Below are positions 21,266 to 32,242 of a stretch of 64,000 nt of DNA, one piece after another. Source of the DNA: Primula veris. Lineage: Eukaryota; Streptophyta; Magnoliopsida; Ericales; Primulaceae. Location of the stretch: contig OY821743.1 in the NCBI GenBank assembly GCA_963682055.1, positions 16,341,566 through 16,405,565 on the forward strand, read 5' to 3'. Below the pieces are notes generated by a model. It worked only from the letters and a program-made list of their open reading frames with translations, was not told where the DNA came from and made no database searches. How positions within the stretch are numbered: the first letter of the stretch is position 1; every line of letters begins with the position of its first letter. The position numbers and the translations under genes were made by a program.

Positions 21266-21412
21266 TGATAAAGCCATAACTTTGGTCGGTCGCGTTAGGC
21301 TTTTCAACAATAATATAATAGTAAATCAACTGTAAATAATGACACTTCCTGATCTTTATTATTGCTCGGATTATTATCCTTATTCGGACTATTACACTTG
21401 CTCGGATTAGTA
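21266..21412 (-). repeat. Truncated 5' LTR of copy A (147 bp left)
   Basis: It matches the first 147 bases of the 4764 LTR with two substitutions, then breaks off inside GCTCGGATTAGTA. Only the R/U5 end survives; the promoter half of the LTR is gone, so copy A has no LTR promoter for gag-pol. Confidence 0.92.
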
Positions 21413-21437
21413 AATCAACTGTAAATCAACAATAATG
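21409..21437. other. Rearrangement junction with templated filler
   Basis: After the break the sequence reads AGTAAATCAACTGTAAAT and then CAACAATAAT, both present in the LTR about 50-130 bp away. It then enters copy B gag at TCTGCTGAAG. Each switch shares a few bases (TAGTA, TCAAC) with its template. Confidence 0.8.
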
Positions 21438-24400
21438 TCTGCTGAAGATATCCTCAATGATATATGCAGGGAAAGTTGGTATTCCCGACCACAACCGATC
21501 ATCTCTCCCCCCAATCAGAGAGATTCCAAGCTCTTCTGCGCATATCACGAGGATCACGGCCATCTCACTGAGCATTGCCGTAACCTGCGATGGAGAATGA
21601 ACCAGTGGGGCGATGCAGGATACCTAGCCAAGTTCATCAATGGAGCTGGGAATAAAGGCAAACAACTGGCCATCGAGGGATCTGACAACCGGCAAGGCAA
21701 AACGATCAACGTCGTTCATATGTCACGACCCAAGGGCCCAGGCGGGGAACGATCACGACAACGGCAGCTGGCCCACTTTGGCCAAGTAGCCAAGACATCA
21801 CAGGCGTCGACCTCTAAACGACAATGCACACCACGACGACATCCGCCCATTTCTTTCTCGGATCTTGACGAAGAAGGGGTGATTTACCCCCACGGAGACG
21901 CCATTAACCTCCGTGTTCAAATCGGCCTAGACACAGTCAGCAGGGTACTTGTCGACCAAGGAGCCTCTTGTGATATCATGTACAAGGAGCTCTTCGACAA
22001 GATGGAACTCAAGCTGCAAGATCTACAGCCTACCGATGTCACACTGATCGGATTCATCTCCGAAACGACCAAACCGTTGGGTAAGATCGTCCTCAGCGTC
22101 ACAACAGGGTCCATGTCGGTTCCCGTGGAGTTCTTAGTGGTCGACGACCACTCCGGGCACAACGCAATATTGGGCCGACCTTGGTTACATGCCATGAAGG
22201 CCATACCCTCGACCTATCACCAAAAGGTCAAATACCCAAATGATAGGGGAGCGATCGAGACAGCCAGAGGATGTCAAGAAGATTCAAGACGCTGCGAGGA
22301 CATCACCGCGACTCTCCAAAAACAACGAAGCACTGTGGAACAACCCACCAGCACAAAGAAGCTGATCAACCAAATATCCAAAGCCGAAAGGGTTGTCGAA
22401 GAACAAGTAGGAGAGACACTCAGGAAGGTGTATATACCAGATATGGACGAGGAGCATTACTTCCTCCTCGGCGATAACCTTCCAAAACAAGAATCCGAGG
22501 AGTTGAAAGCATTCCTTCTCAACAACACTGATAAATTCGCCTGGAGTCCTAAAGATATGCCGGGCCTAGACCCCAATACGGCATGCCACCACCTAAGTGT
22601 AAACACCGAGTACAAGCCGATAGCACAGAGGAGCAGGAAAGTGTCTATACAGCACAGAGCAGCTATAATCGCTGAAGTACAAAAGTTATTGGAAGCTGGA
22701 GCCATAAGAGAGGTTTACTATCCAAAATGGTTGTCCAACCCGGTTGTCGTCCCTAAGAAGAACGGGAAGGAGAGAGTATGTATAGACTTCACAAACCTCA
22801 ACAAAGCCTGTCCGAGGGACCACTTTCCCCTTCCAAGGATTGATCAACTGGTGGACGCAACTGCGGGGGCAGAACGGATGACCTTCCTTGACGCATATTC
22901 AGGATACCATCAAATTCCCCTCGCCCGCGAAGATCAAGAAAAGACTTCGTTTATATCACCTTTGGGAAATTATTGCTATACGGTAATGCCGTTCGGCCTA
23001 CGCAATGCGGGAGCAACATACCAAAGGATGATAACAAGGGTATGTCGAGATCATATAGGGAAGATGATGGAGGTATACATAGACGACATGGTCGTCAAAA
23101 GCGAAAGAGCCACATCCCACTTTCAAGATATCAGGGACGTTTTCCGAACGCTGGGCGAGCACAAACTGAAACTCAATGCGAGCAAGTGTGCGTTTGGCAT
23201 CAGCAAAGGGAAATTCTTGGGACATATGGTTAGGCGACGAGGAATAGAGGCTAATCCCGATCAAATAACGGCTCTACGAAACCTAGCAGCGCCCAAGAAT
23301 AAGAAACAGGTACAAGAGCTCACGGGAATGATGGCCGCGCTGAGCAGGTTCATTACCCGATCCGCAGATAAGGGACGGCCATTTTTCGAATCACTCAAGA
23401 AGGATAGAAAATTCGTCTGGGACCCGGAATGTGAAGCTTCGTTCAACAATCTCAAAGAGTACTTGAGGACGCTGCCACTGCTAGTAAGGCCGAACAAAGG
23501 AGACATTCTGGCATGCTACCTAGCAGTTTCCACTACAGCTGTGAGCGCAGTTATCCTAAGAGAAGAAGGTCGCGAACAATTTCCGATCTACTTCGTCAGC
23601 AAGACTCTGGTCGAAGCCGAAACACGTTATTTACCCTTGGAAAAGCTGTGTTTGGCATTGGTCGTCGCAACCAGAAAGTTGCCACACTATTTCATAGCTC
23701 ATCAGGTCCGGGTATACACAAAATTTCATATTAAAGAGTCACTTCGACGGACGGACATTAGCGGCCGAGTTGCCGCCTGGGGGGTCGAGCTATCCCAATT
23801 TCATATCGAGTTCGCACCCCGCCATGCCATAAAGGGACAAGTCCTGGCCGATTTCGTCGCAGAATTCACCGAAGGCTATGACGAGCCTTTGGCACTCTCT
23901 CCCCAATCACACTGGCAGATACATGTCGACGGATCAGCCACCAAGGACGGATCAGGAGCAGGGATCGTCCTAAAGTCTAGAGAGAGAGCAATCATCGAAA
24001 AAAGCTTAAAACTGGGCTTCCGAGCTACCAACAATGAGGCAGAATACGAGGCCATGATAAATGGCATGCTTATTGCCCGGTCCCTCGGATGCTCCCACTT
24101 AATTGCAAGCTCAGACTCCATGCTCATCGTCAATCAAGCCATCGGCGAGTACCAAGCGAAAGATGATAGAATGATCCTCTACCAAGAGAAAGTCCAAAGC
24201 TTGATGGCCACCTTCGAACAGTGCGAGTTAGTAAGAATCAATCGCACCGAGAATGCACATGCCGATGCATTGGCCACCCTAGCCTCGACATTAACATTGA
24301 CCGACACCCGGTCGATCACAGTGGAACTACTGCCGACCCCGAGCATAATAAAAAGGGTAAACCGGGTGACATCGATACAGTACGAACTAGGTTGGATGGA

Positions 24401-25643
24401 GGACATGACCCATTATCTGCGAAGTGGAACGCTTCCGGTCGACAAGATAAAAGCGCTGAAAATTACAAGAAAAGCTCCTCGCTTCTGGCTATCCGAGGAC
24501 GATAAACTATACAAATCCAGTTACCGGGGACCACATCTACTGTGCGTCCCGACCGAGCTACAACTGCCGGTCTTGGAGGAAATCCACGAAGGATCTTGCG
24601 GAGCACACATCAAAGGGCGATCCCTTGCAAACAAGGCAGTGACCCAAGGATATTGGTGGCCCTATATCAAGCGAGACGCCGAGGCATACGTCCAACGATG
24701 CGACAAGTGCCAACGATTCGCCAAGATACCACGGCTCCCTTCATCTATGATGACCCCGGTATCAGCACCATGGCCGTTCGCTCAATGGGCAATTGATTTG
24801 GTCGGTAAACTCCCAAGAGCACCTGGGAATGTGGAATATCTGATCGTTGCGACTGATTATTTCACCAAATGGGTCGAAGCTAAACCCCTCCGAGAAATCA
24901 AAGCCAGCAACGTCAAACAATTCATTTGGGAATACATCATAACTAGGTTCGGTATTCCGTACGCTATAGTCGCCGACAACGGAACCCAGTTCAAAGATGC
25001 CAATTTACAGCTGTGGTACGAGGAACTCGGTATCCGAAAATTCTATTCGACGCCGACATACCCACAAGGGAACGGGCAAGCCGAAGTGTCAAACCGAACA
25101 ATATTAGACTTCATCAAGACCACCCTTGAACAGGCAAAGGGGAGGTGGCCCGAGCGGCTACTCAACGTTTTATGGTCGTGCCGAACTACACCCAAGACGG
25201 GCACCAAGGAAACCCCGTTTAGCTTAGCATACGGTGTTGAGGCCGTCATACCGACAGAGATCGGGCTACCCACGCTCCGAACGACGCTGGTCGAGCAGGG
25301 AAATAATGAACAAAGAATGAGAGAAGAGCTCGACATGATAGACGAGAAACGAGAGATAGCAGCACTTACCCTAGCCAAATACCAACAAAGCGTGAAGCAA
25401 ACTTATGACAAGAGAGTAAAAGAATCCAAAGAATTCATGGTAGGAGAGCTGGTGCTGCGACGAGTGACGGTCTATACCCGCAACGAAATACATGGCAAAC
25501 TAAGCCCTACATGGGAAGGCCCATACGAAATCGTCAAGCGAACAAGTCCAGTCTCTTACAAAATCAAAAGCGTCCTGTTCGCCAACAGCCGAGGGGAAAA
25601 GAATTCTTGGAATGTGGCTAACTTAAAGAAGTACTACGTATAG
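21435..25643 (+). CDS. pol: Copy B gag(C-terminus)-pol polyprotein, 1402 aa, uninterrupted
   Basis: The ATG at 21435 is supplied by the junction filler; the reading frame then follows gag from SAEDILND, lacking about 570 N-terminal residues. In order: CAYHEDHGHLTEHC knuckle (about 36-49), protease VDQGAS (172), reverse transcriptase with FLDAYSGYHQ and YIDDMVV (546), first RNase H (about 640-780), second RNase H (HVDGSATKDG at 826, NNEAEYEA 865, HADALATL 941), integrase finger H-H-C-C (1050-1092) and D-D-E (1117, 1179, 1215), then GPYEIVK (1360). No stop interrupts it, unlike copy A. It lacks a 5' LTR, primer site and capsid, so it cannot retrotranspose alone. Transcription from the new ATG is unproven. 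Confidence 0.93.
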   Translation: MSAEDILNDICRESWYSRPQPIISPPNQRDSKLFCAYHEDHGHLTEHCRNLRWRMNQWGDAGYLAKFINGAGNKGKQLAIEGSDNRQGKTINVVHMSRPKGPGGERSRQRQLAHFGQVAKTSQASTSKRQCTPRRHPPISFSDLDEEGVIYPHGDAINLRVQIGLDTVSRVLVDQGASCDIMYKELFDKMELKLQDLQPTDVTLIGFISETTKPLGKIVLSVTTGSMSVPVEFLVVDDHSGHNAILGRPWLHAMKAIPSTYHQKVKYPNDRGAIETARGCQEDSRRCEDITATLQKQRSTVEQPTSTKKLINQISKAERVVEEQVGETLRKVYIPDMDEEHYFLLGDNLPKQESEELKAFLLNNTDKFAWSPKDMPGLDPNTACHHLSVNTEYKPIAQRSRKVSIQHRAAIIAEVQKLLEAGAIREVYYPKWLSNPVVVPKKNGKERVCIDFTNLNKACPRDHFPLPRIDQLVDATAGAERMTFLDAYSGYHQIPLAREDQEKTSFISPLGNYCYTVMPFGLRNAGATYQRMITRVCRDHIGKMMEVYIDDMVVKSERATSHFQDIRDVFRTLGEHKLKLNASKCAFGISKGKFLGHMVRRRGIEANPDQITALRNLAAPKNKKQVQELTGMMAALSRFITRSADKGRPFFESLKKDRKFVWDPECEASFNNLKEYLRTLPLLVRPNKGDILACYLAVSTTAVSAVILREEGREQFPIYFVSKTLVEAETRYLPLEKLCLALVVATRKLPHYFIAHQVRVYTKFHIKESLRRTDISGRVAAWGVELSQFHIEFAPRHAIKGQVLADFVAEFTEGYDEPLALSPQSHWQIHVDGSATKDGSGAGIVLKSRERAIIEKSLKLGFRATNNEAEYEAMINGMLIARSLGCSHLIASSDSMLIVNQAIGEYQAKDDRMILYQEKVQSLMATFEQCELVRINRTENAHADALATLASTLTLTDTRSITVELLPTPSIIKRVNRVTSIQYELGWMEDMTHYLRSGTLPVDKIKALKITRKAPRFWLSEDDKLYKSSYRGPHLLCVPTELQLPVLEEIHEGSCGAHIKGRSLANKAVTQGYWWPYIKRDAEAYVQRCDKCQRFAKIPRLPSSMMTPVSAPWPFAQWAIDLVGKLPRAPGNVEYLIVATDYFTKWVEAKPLREIKASNVKQFIWEYIITRFGIPYAIVADNGTQFKDANLQLWYEELGIRKFYSTPTYPQGNGQAEVSNRTILDFIKTTLEQAKGRWPERLLNVLWSCRTTPKTGTKETPFSLAYGVEAVIPTEIGLPTLRTTLVEQGNNEQRMREELDMIDEKREIAALTLAKYQQSVKQTYDKRVKESKEFMVGELVLRRVTVYTRNEIHGKLSPTWEGPYEIVKRTSPVSYKIKSVLFANSRGEKNSWNVANLKKYYV

Positions 25644-25746
25644 GCAATGCTCCGAATACAAGTACAGGTGCTACCTTACTCTTCTTGCTTAATGGCATTA
25701 TCTTTCTTCTTTTGAATGAATAAAATATATTATTATGCTGTCTACT

Positions 25747-26668
25747 AATACTATGAGATTCTCAACATGGCCGAAGTGCCTAGAAATACTATGAAATTCC
25801 GTAAATGGCGTGTTACCGAAGGAACGTCTAGGAATACTATGAGATTCTCAACATGGCCGAAGTGCCTAGAAATACTATGAAATTCCGTAAATGGCGTGTT
25901 ACCGAAGGAATGTCTAGGAATACTATGAGATTCTCAACATGGCCGAAGTGCCTAGAAATACTATGAAATTCCGTAAATGGCGTGTTACCGAAGGAACGTC
26001 TAGGAATACTATGAGATTCTCAACATGGCCGAAGTGCCTAGAAATACTATGAAATTCCGTAAATGGCGTGTTACCGAAGGAACGTCTAGGAATACTATGA
26101 GATTCTCAACATGGCCGAAGTGCCTAGAAATACTATGAAATTCCGTAAATGGCGTGTTACCGAAGGAACGTCTAGGAATACTATGAGATTCTCAACATGG
26201 CCGAAGTGCCTAGAAATACTATGAAATTCCGTAAATGGCGTGTTACCGAAGGAACGTCTAGGAATACTATGAGATTCTCAACATGGCCGAAGTGCCTAGA
26301 AATACTATGAAATTCCGTAAATGGCGTGTTACCGAAGGAACGTCTAGGAATACTATGAGATTCTCAACATGGCCGAAGTGCCTAGAAATACTATGAAATT
26401 CCGTAAATGGCGTGTTACCGAAGGAACGTCTAGGAATACTATAAAATTCCCAACATGGCCGAAGTGCCTAGGAAGACTATGAAATTCCGTAAATGGCGTG
26501 TTACCGAAGGAACGTCTAGGAATACTATGAAATTCCCAACATGGCGTGTTACCGAAGGAACGCCTAGGAATATTATGAAATTCCCAACATGGACGAAGTG
26601 CCTAGGAATACTATGAAATTCCCAACATGGCGTGTTACCGAAGGAATGCCTAGGAATACTATGAAATT
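25747..26668 (-). repeat. 86-bp tandem array of copy B, about eleven copies
   Basis: Same family and place as 14341-15162, in opposite orientation. Nearly all units carry GGCGTGTTACCGAAGGAA, where copy A units carry a GAAAACACGCC-type variant. The last three or so units are irregular. Confidence 0.93.
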
Positions 26669-26962
26669 TATATGCAGGTACAATGCAAGGAATTATTCAG
26701 GTCCACATTACGGCGGCGATGCAATATAAATTGGCTAAAACAATGAAGGAGAATCAATCTAAACAACAAAATATCAACAAGAAGCATCTCCAAAACAGGA
26801 ATAACGAAATAACAAATGATTTAGCAAGGAAAAATCGATCCAATCAATTAAATAGCAATACGGCAATGGAAAGGTACAAAACAGGAATAAAGAAACAACA
26901 TATATAGTCCTCGCCCGCATTACGGAGGCAACGAGAAGATCAACGACACTAAAGAGATTCAT
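26669..26962 (-). other. Spacer between the 86-bp array and aG7 of copy B
   Basis: It holds one and a bit copies of the 88-bp repeat that is expanded in copy A, and presumably the aG7 3'UTR. The short ORF here is not supported. Confidence 0.5.
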
Positions 26963-27613
26963 TTAAGAAGAGCTACTGCAGGAGGAGCACGACGGTAATT
27001 GACCGAGCTCAATTTCTTCGTCATCCGTCGTTGTGTACCCATCAGACTCATCACCATCAAAACGCTCCTCAGAAATGAGGGCATCAAAATTGGTCGTATG
27101 AGCCCCAACACAAGTCAGCGTCTGAAGCCGCGCGTTGAACTCGGCTTCTTTGGCGAACTCGTGAGCATCCGAGGCCGTTTTACGGCGATCATCGTCAAAG
27201 GAGAGGTTACGGCGAGCTTCGATCACAGCTGCAGAAGCATCGTATCTGGCACGGGACAAACGGAAATACTTCACCAACACGTTGGCCTTGGTCACAAGCA
27301 ACTTTAATTTGCCGAAGTACTCGCCCTTTGCACGCCAATATCGATCCAAACGACGCTCCTGAACCTCAACAGCATGCTCGGCACGGCGAACGTATTCTCG
27401 AAAAGAGGCCGCCTGGGTTTTCAGCTTGGTCCGCAGTCGAGCACATTGGTCGGTCAATTTGACATTTTTGCTCATCAAAACAATGTAGGGCCACCTGTCA
27501 GGCACTTCACTAGCCGCACCAGATGAGACCTCGTCCCGGGCAGCCCCAGTAGGTCCTAACCCCGGGTTAACTAGGCATGGAGAACCAGCCTGGTGCGACA
27601 TAGTAGCATGTGC
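26963..27613 (-). CDS. aG7 of copy B: coiled-coil/acidic-tail frame, 212 aa from ATG
   Basis: The open stretch begins after a conserved pyrimidine-rich acceptor (exon edge 27613), with an ATG at 27599-27601 (MSHQAGSPC). Length is identical to copy A (651 bp from the acceptor). The protein has a Gly/Ala-rich start, a coil (KLTDQCARLRTKLK), basic helices (YVRRAEHAVEVQERRLDRY) and an acidic tail ending in Ser/Cys. The intact frame in both copies suggests it was maintained until recently. It may be an independent gene or the last exon of aG6. Function unknown. Confidence 0.6.
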   Translation of the reverse strand, partial: AHATMSHQAGSPCLVNPGLGPTGAARDEVSSGAASEVPDRWPYIVLMSKNVKLTDQCARLRTKLKTQAASFREYVRRAEHAVEVQERRLDRYWRAKGEYFGKLKLLVTKANVLVKYFRLSRARYDASAAVIEARRNLSFDDDRRKTASDAHEFAKEAEFNARLQTLTCVGAHTTNFDALISEERFDGDESDGYTTTDDEEIELGQLPSCSSCSSSS

Positions 27614-27762
27614 CTATAAAAAAAAAGAGGGGGGGAGAAGAACGAGAAAAGATGAATAAAAAAAAAAAAGAAGCTACAAAAAAAAAAAGAAAAAAAAAAA
27701 GAAAAGAAGAGAGAGAATTGTTTATACAAGCTACAAAGAAAACGACAAAACAAGCTATTTTA

Positions 27763-30700
27763 TTAATCCGACAATCCCTCAACAGACGCCGAAGTCTCTA
27801 CTACATCGGCAAAATGAATATCTCGCAATGAATTAATTTGCGTCCCCAAACGCTCACGAATGACCGCCTCGATTCGGTTCAAGGCAACAGTGGTTTCAGT
27901 TACCCCGGCCTTCGCATCCACCATGCGCTCTGCCCAGGACACACCACTCATTCCTTTTATATGCTCCAGCACCTCTAAGGCGCGAGCTCGGGCCCAATAC
28001 GCTTTGGCAAAGGATAGCAGCAGATCCGCATCCTCGAAAACGGCCCCAAGGACCAAGCTCAAGCTCGTCACACGACCTCGGGCTTCATCACGAGAACGTC
28101 GTAGGGCACTGAGAAGTTCCTTTGCTTTACCCTTATTTGCCGTATAATGGGCGGTCTTTTTACTTAATTTCTCTCCCAAATCACGCAACCGGATCGCCAA
28201 GTTGGAAATATGAACATTCAGACCCTCGATTTCCTGATAAGCACAAGTCAATTTCGCGGTAAGGGACGCGTTAGACCTTTCCAAATCCTCCATTACGTCA
28301 CCTACACTACGACTAGGCGAGGACCAGACCACCATGGCAAGGGGGTTATTTGGTACCTGACAATATTTTGTTTTCATATCCTTCAAATTATGACGACCAT
28401 CAAAAGAAATTAACCCAAGAAAGCCCAACAGAAAGAAACCACAGCACCTATATTATCACTTCCCCAAAAGAATCTGTTTCTAGATACACAAGAGACCAAA
28501 AAAATAAATAAATAAAATAAAATAAAATAATATCCATACTGCTAAAAAGATAGTCAAGGTTCCACCTGAGGAGATACTGGTGGGGGAACAACAGTAGCAT
28601 CCGGTCGAGGAGTGGACGGGGTCGACATAGAGTGAGGACGCAGCGCTGTCGAAATTGTCTGTCCCGGTAGCCGAGGAAGCTCTTCTTCACGAATATTCGC
28701 CCAGTCCAAGGGTTTCGGCGGTGCACCATGCCGACCACGCCCTATCTGACAAAGGAACATTCGCGAAATTGAGCGCCCGCACATGAGCGCAGTACACAGA
28801 GAAGTTGGCCATCATCGCTAACTTTGTCCGCTCCTCCGCATTTGCCGTTTTCAGGGCAGACACCTTAGCCTTTTCGGCTTCCACGTCCTCAGCCAGGAGC
28901 AAGTTCTCCTCCTCTAGTTCGCCGTACTCAACGGCCATGCTCTCTTTTTCTGCCTTCTATTTCTCGACATCCTCGGTCAGGTGCAGAAAGTCCACCGACA
29001 GCTTGTCATAATTCTCGCCCAGGGTTTTCTTCTCGGCGACCAATTTCTCCTTCTCGGCCACCAGCTTCTCTTTCTCAGCCCCTAGAGCTCCCAGCTGATC
29101 CCGTAGCGCCACGGTACTCACAGCAATCTGCACTTCAACACATTAGTTTCCAAATAAAATACAAGTACCAAACCTATATAGTGAAATACGAGCCCCACGT
29201 ACCCTCAGCGCATCCGCGTGGGCCTGCTCTATAACCGACATTGTAGGTTGGGCAGATAGTCTTTCTGCATCCTTGAACACAAGGGTTTTCAGAGCCGTAT
29301 ACCCCATCTTCAAGGTTCTCGGTTGCTCCAGCAGTTCACCCCTACATCGGTAAATGTACCGGGTCATTGCAACCCCGTCAACCAACACCTTCTCGGATCC
29401 GTCGAGAGCCTCATCCTCGACACCCGTCACAACATCCCCGGCATTCTCTTCGCTGCCTTCCATTTCCACCCCCACGTCCTCCTCCAACTGCTCAATCTCA
29501 GGGGCCCTATGCTCGATCTCTTCCTCAGTACGGAGGGGCGAGCAAACGGGCAAATCTATCGGACCCTCGGTGGGGATAGGCGAGATGACAGGCAAAGTCA
29601 TCGTACCCTCTCCCATGATAGTCAAGAGGTTCATATGTCCGAATACATCGTCGATCGACCCCTGAAACACAATAATACCCATAGACCGGGCAAGAGCGAG
29701 GGTAACCAATGAAGAAGTCAGTAGCTGAAACAGGATGACTAATAAAGCAAAGCACTAGCGAACAAAATGACAAACAACCAAAAGACAAGAAAGTCATAAT
29801 ATATATACACATACCTCGCCCGGCGCAGAGGCATCCTCGGCGGTATCCCCTTGAGAAGCAGCAAACACCCCCTCGCCCGAGCCAACGTTAGCATCTTCCT
29901 CGGTAACCGATGTATCGGTTCCCCTAGCCCTCTTCGTTGTTTCAACGACAGGGTCAGATGCACGACGCTTAGAACGAACGGCTTTTTTCCCAAGCCGAGT
30001 AGCACATCGAGCCTGGACCACCTTTAAGAATTCCTCCTCGGGCTCTTTGGGGATCTCGGGTGCAGGATTCCCCCTGGTCACCGACCCCATAGGGTAACCG
30101 AGCAGCATGGGAGCCGTACGACTCGCAGGATCCGGCGTAGGTCCAGACCCTCACCATTTCCAAAGAGCTAACAGAGCCTCTACGTTGGGAGCGCCGAGGT
30201 CTGGCATAGTGGGAGCATTGGTAGCCGGCCCAGGGATCTGGTGTCCCGGACAAGCCCATTCACCAGACGCAATAACAATACCAAGATTGCGCTCTTTGTT
30301 GGTATCCGGCAATCCGAGGACGAGCCGGCAAAAGGAACGCAAGGTTTTCAGATACGAGCTGCGCCGCTCAAAGCTCAAACTATAGACTCCGAAGACATCC
30401 TTCAGTTCAATCGGTATTCCGGACAGCTCCGATAGCCTTTGGATACCATTCAGAGTACGGTAACCATTTAGGGCCAGTTGGGCCGGAGCAATCTGGACGG
30501 CCTCAAAGAACGAAGCCACCCAGCTTGTAAAGGGCAGTCGAAGACCCCCAGTGAAGAATGCCGAAGAGCGCACAGCCACCTCGCCGGCAGGTACAAATCC
30601 CAGCACCTCCTCGTCAGAAATAGGAAGCCGGATATGTATGTTGTCAGGTATTCTGGCAAGCTCCTTAAAATCCTTTTCCACGAATGTGCCAACTTGGGCC

Positions 30701-30959
30701 ACACTTTGGGTCAAAATTTCCTATCCAAAGATCATCAAAAGTCCATCAATATACTAACCAAATACACAAACCAGAACCACATCAATAGAACGAGAGCCAC
30801 CCCCCCCCCCCCACACACACACATTACATCAGAATCATCAGACATATATAGATAACCTGAACCATATACCAACGACACACCTATGACCACAACGACAAAT
30901 CAAATACAATTCCTAAAAGAGGGAAGGGGGGAGAACGAAAAATCACTTACAGTAATCAT
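27763..30959 (-). pseudogene. aG6 of copy B: spliced antisense gene with PF04195-like region, broken
   Basis: Exons on the - strand are 30951-30959, 29815-30720 (906 bp), 29203-29724 (522 bp), 28566-29127 and 27763-28356 (594 bp). All but exon 4 match copy A in length. Exon 2 has the PF04195-like region (NIHIRLPISDEEV, GGLRLPF, NGYRTLNGI). Lesions are TGA 30151-30153 (copy A has TGG), TAG 28957-28959 in exon 4, a 20-bp frameshifting deletion at 28730/28731 and a 66-bp in-frame loss in exon 4. Exon 5 is open and ends at TAA overlapping AATAAA. Intron 1 has a C13 run. None of these lesions is shared with copy A. Confidence 0.65.
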
Positions 30960-31661
30960 TATGAGCAAGCAAGCGCGAACAGCAGCAAGTCTTCCAACAA
31001 AACCACGAAACCCTAGATCAAGCGGCCGAACTCTTTTCCTTTTTGGCGGGAAGAATATGCTTTAGAGAGAGAGAGATATTTTTCTTCAGCAAATTCTGTG
31101 ATAAAAATAAACAGGATTACTTGGCATAATAGAAAGGAGTGGAGTCACAAAAGGAATAAAATAATAACCGTCCTTTCGTGTAACAGAGGTTTACCTTTTT
31201 CCAACCATACGAAAGTCAACAACCGCTGCTCTTTTTAACATATAAACGCTCCAGATTTTGCCACGTCAGCGCGTATCCCACTACCCAAGGCAGTTCACAT
31301 CATTAGACCTAAATAAACGGCCAGTGGACCCTACCACGAAAAGCTTCTCACATACGCTACCACTACTATCACACCGAGAATATCCCCCGATTAAAGTTCC
31401 TCGACTCCCAAACCAATCCTTACCACAAGGGCACACCGAACAAGGTGGACGAAGACCGTTTCTAGCTTGATGGCAGGGAGCATCAAGTCTAACAACGCTC
31501 TCCGGGGGGATAACCGGGCATATTGTTCGGTGTATGCTCAGAAACATAAAAGAGAAGCAAACAGGAAATAAAATAGGACAGAATCAAATGCAAGACAAGT
31601 TTTATTCATCCACAAAGGGGGAAACACAAAAAATACAACAGAAAAAGAAAATACACCCATC
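30960..31661 (-). promoter_or_regulatory. Upstream region of aG6 and 3'UTR of aG5, copy B
   Basis: It is collinear with 9123-9832 of copy A, including the short GA/CT-repeat leader beside the aG6 start (near 31060-31075) and AATAAA-type signal near 31605. No gene is supported within it. Confidence 0.45.
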
Positions 31662-32024
31662 CTACTTTTTCGAACTATCCCCCATAGCAACATTCCTCTT
31701 CGCCAAAAGTTCCTCCAGACGCTCCTTCTCCCTAACCAAACGAGAAATCGCCATCTCAGCCTGTTTCAAGGCGTAAGACTGAGACTCGCATTTTTGCTCG
31801 GCCTTGAAACGAGCAGTGCCCTCCTCGTCCCAATATTGTTTAAACCTCCTCGCTTCAGTCCGAGCACACATGAGATCATGTTTCAGCCATGACATCTCAA
31901 TTTCTTTTAGTTGAAGAGGAGTCAAATCCTCCTCCCCAAAGCCAGGGGGACGAAGTAGCAAAAAGGTAGGCTCCTCTTCCATAAGGGCTTTCTTTTTGGA
32001 GGCAGACCTAGTGATGGGAGCCAT
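31662..32024 (-). CDS. aG5 of copy B: antisense coiled-coil protein, 120 aa, intact
   Basis: ATG at 32022-32024 (MAPITRSASKKK) lies about 70 bp after the TATA box CTATAAATG (near 32092-32102, - strand), so the longer frame beginning at 32117 is rejected. Basic N-terminus, linker RPPGFGEEDLTP, then a coil through LKHDLMCARTEARRFK and AEMAISRLVREKERLEELLAK, ending MGDSSKK. It shows what copy A has lost: the last 20 residues. No known family; not membrane bound by appearance. Confidence 0.75.
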   Translation of the reverse strand: MAPITRSASKKKALMEEEPTFLLLRPPGFGEEDLTPLQLKEIEMSWLKHDLMCARTEARRFKQYWDEEGTARFKAEQKCESQSYALKQAEMAISRLVREKERLEELLAKRNVAMGDSSKK

Positions 32025-32242
32025 CTCACGCAAAAGCAAATTATAAAACAAGAAAGGTGGAAATTGATAATGAGATACAGGCAATAGGGAGCATTTATAG
32101 AGAATCAAAAGGCACAAAATACGAAGCGTTACAATGGTTCACAAGACAGGCACGAGATACGAAAAGATACAACTGATTCGTCAAATACAGAAGATAAAAC
32201 ACAAATGGCAAAAGGGGAAATACATAAGAAACCCAGCCCAAT

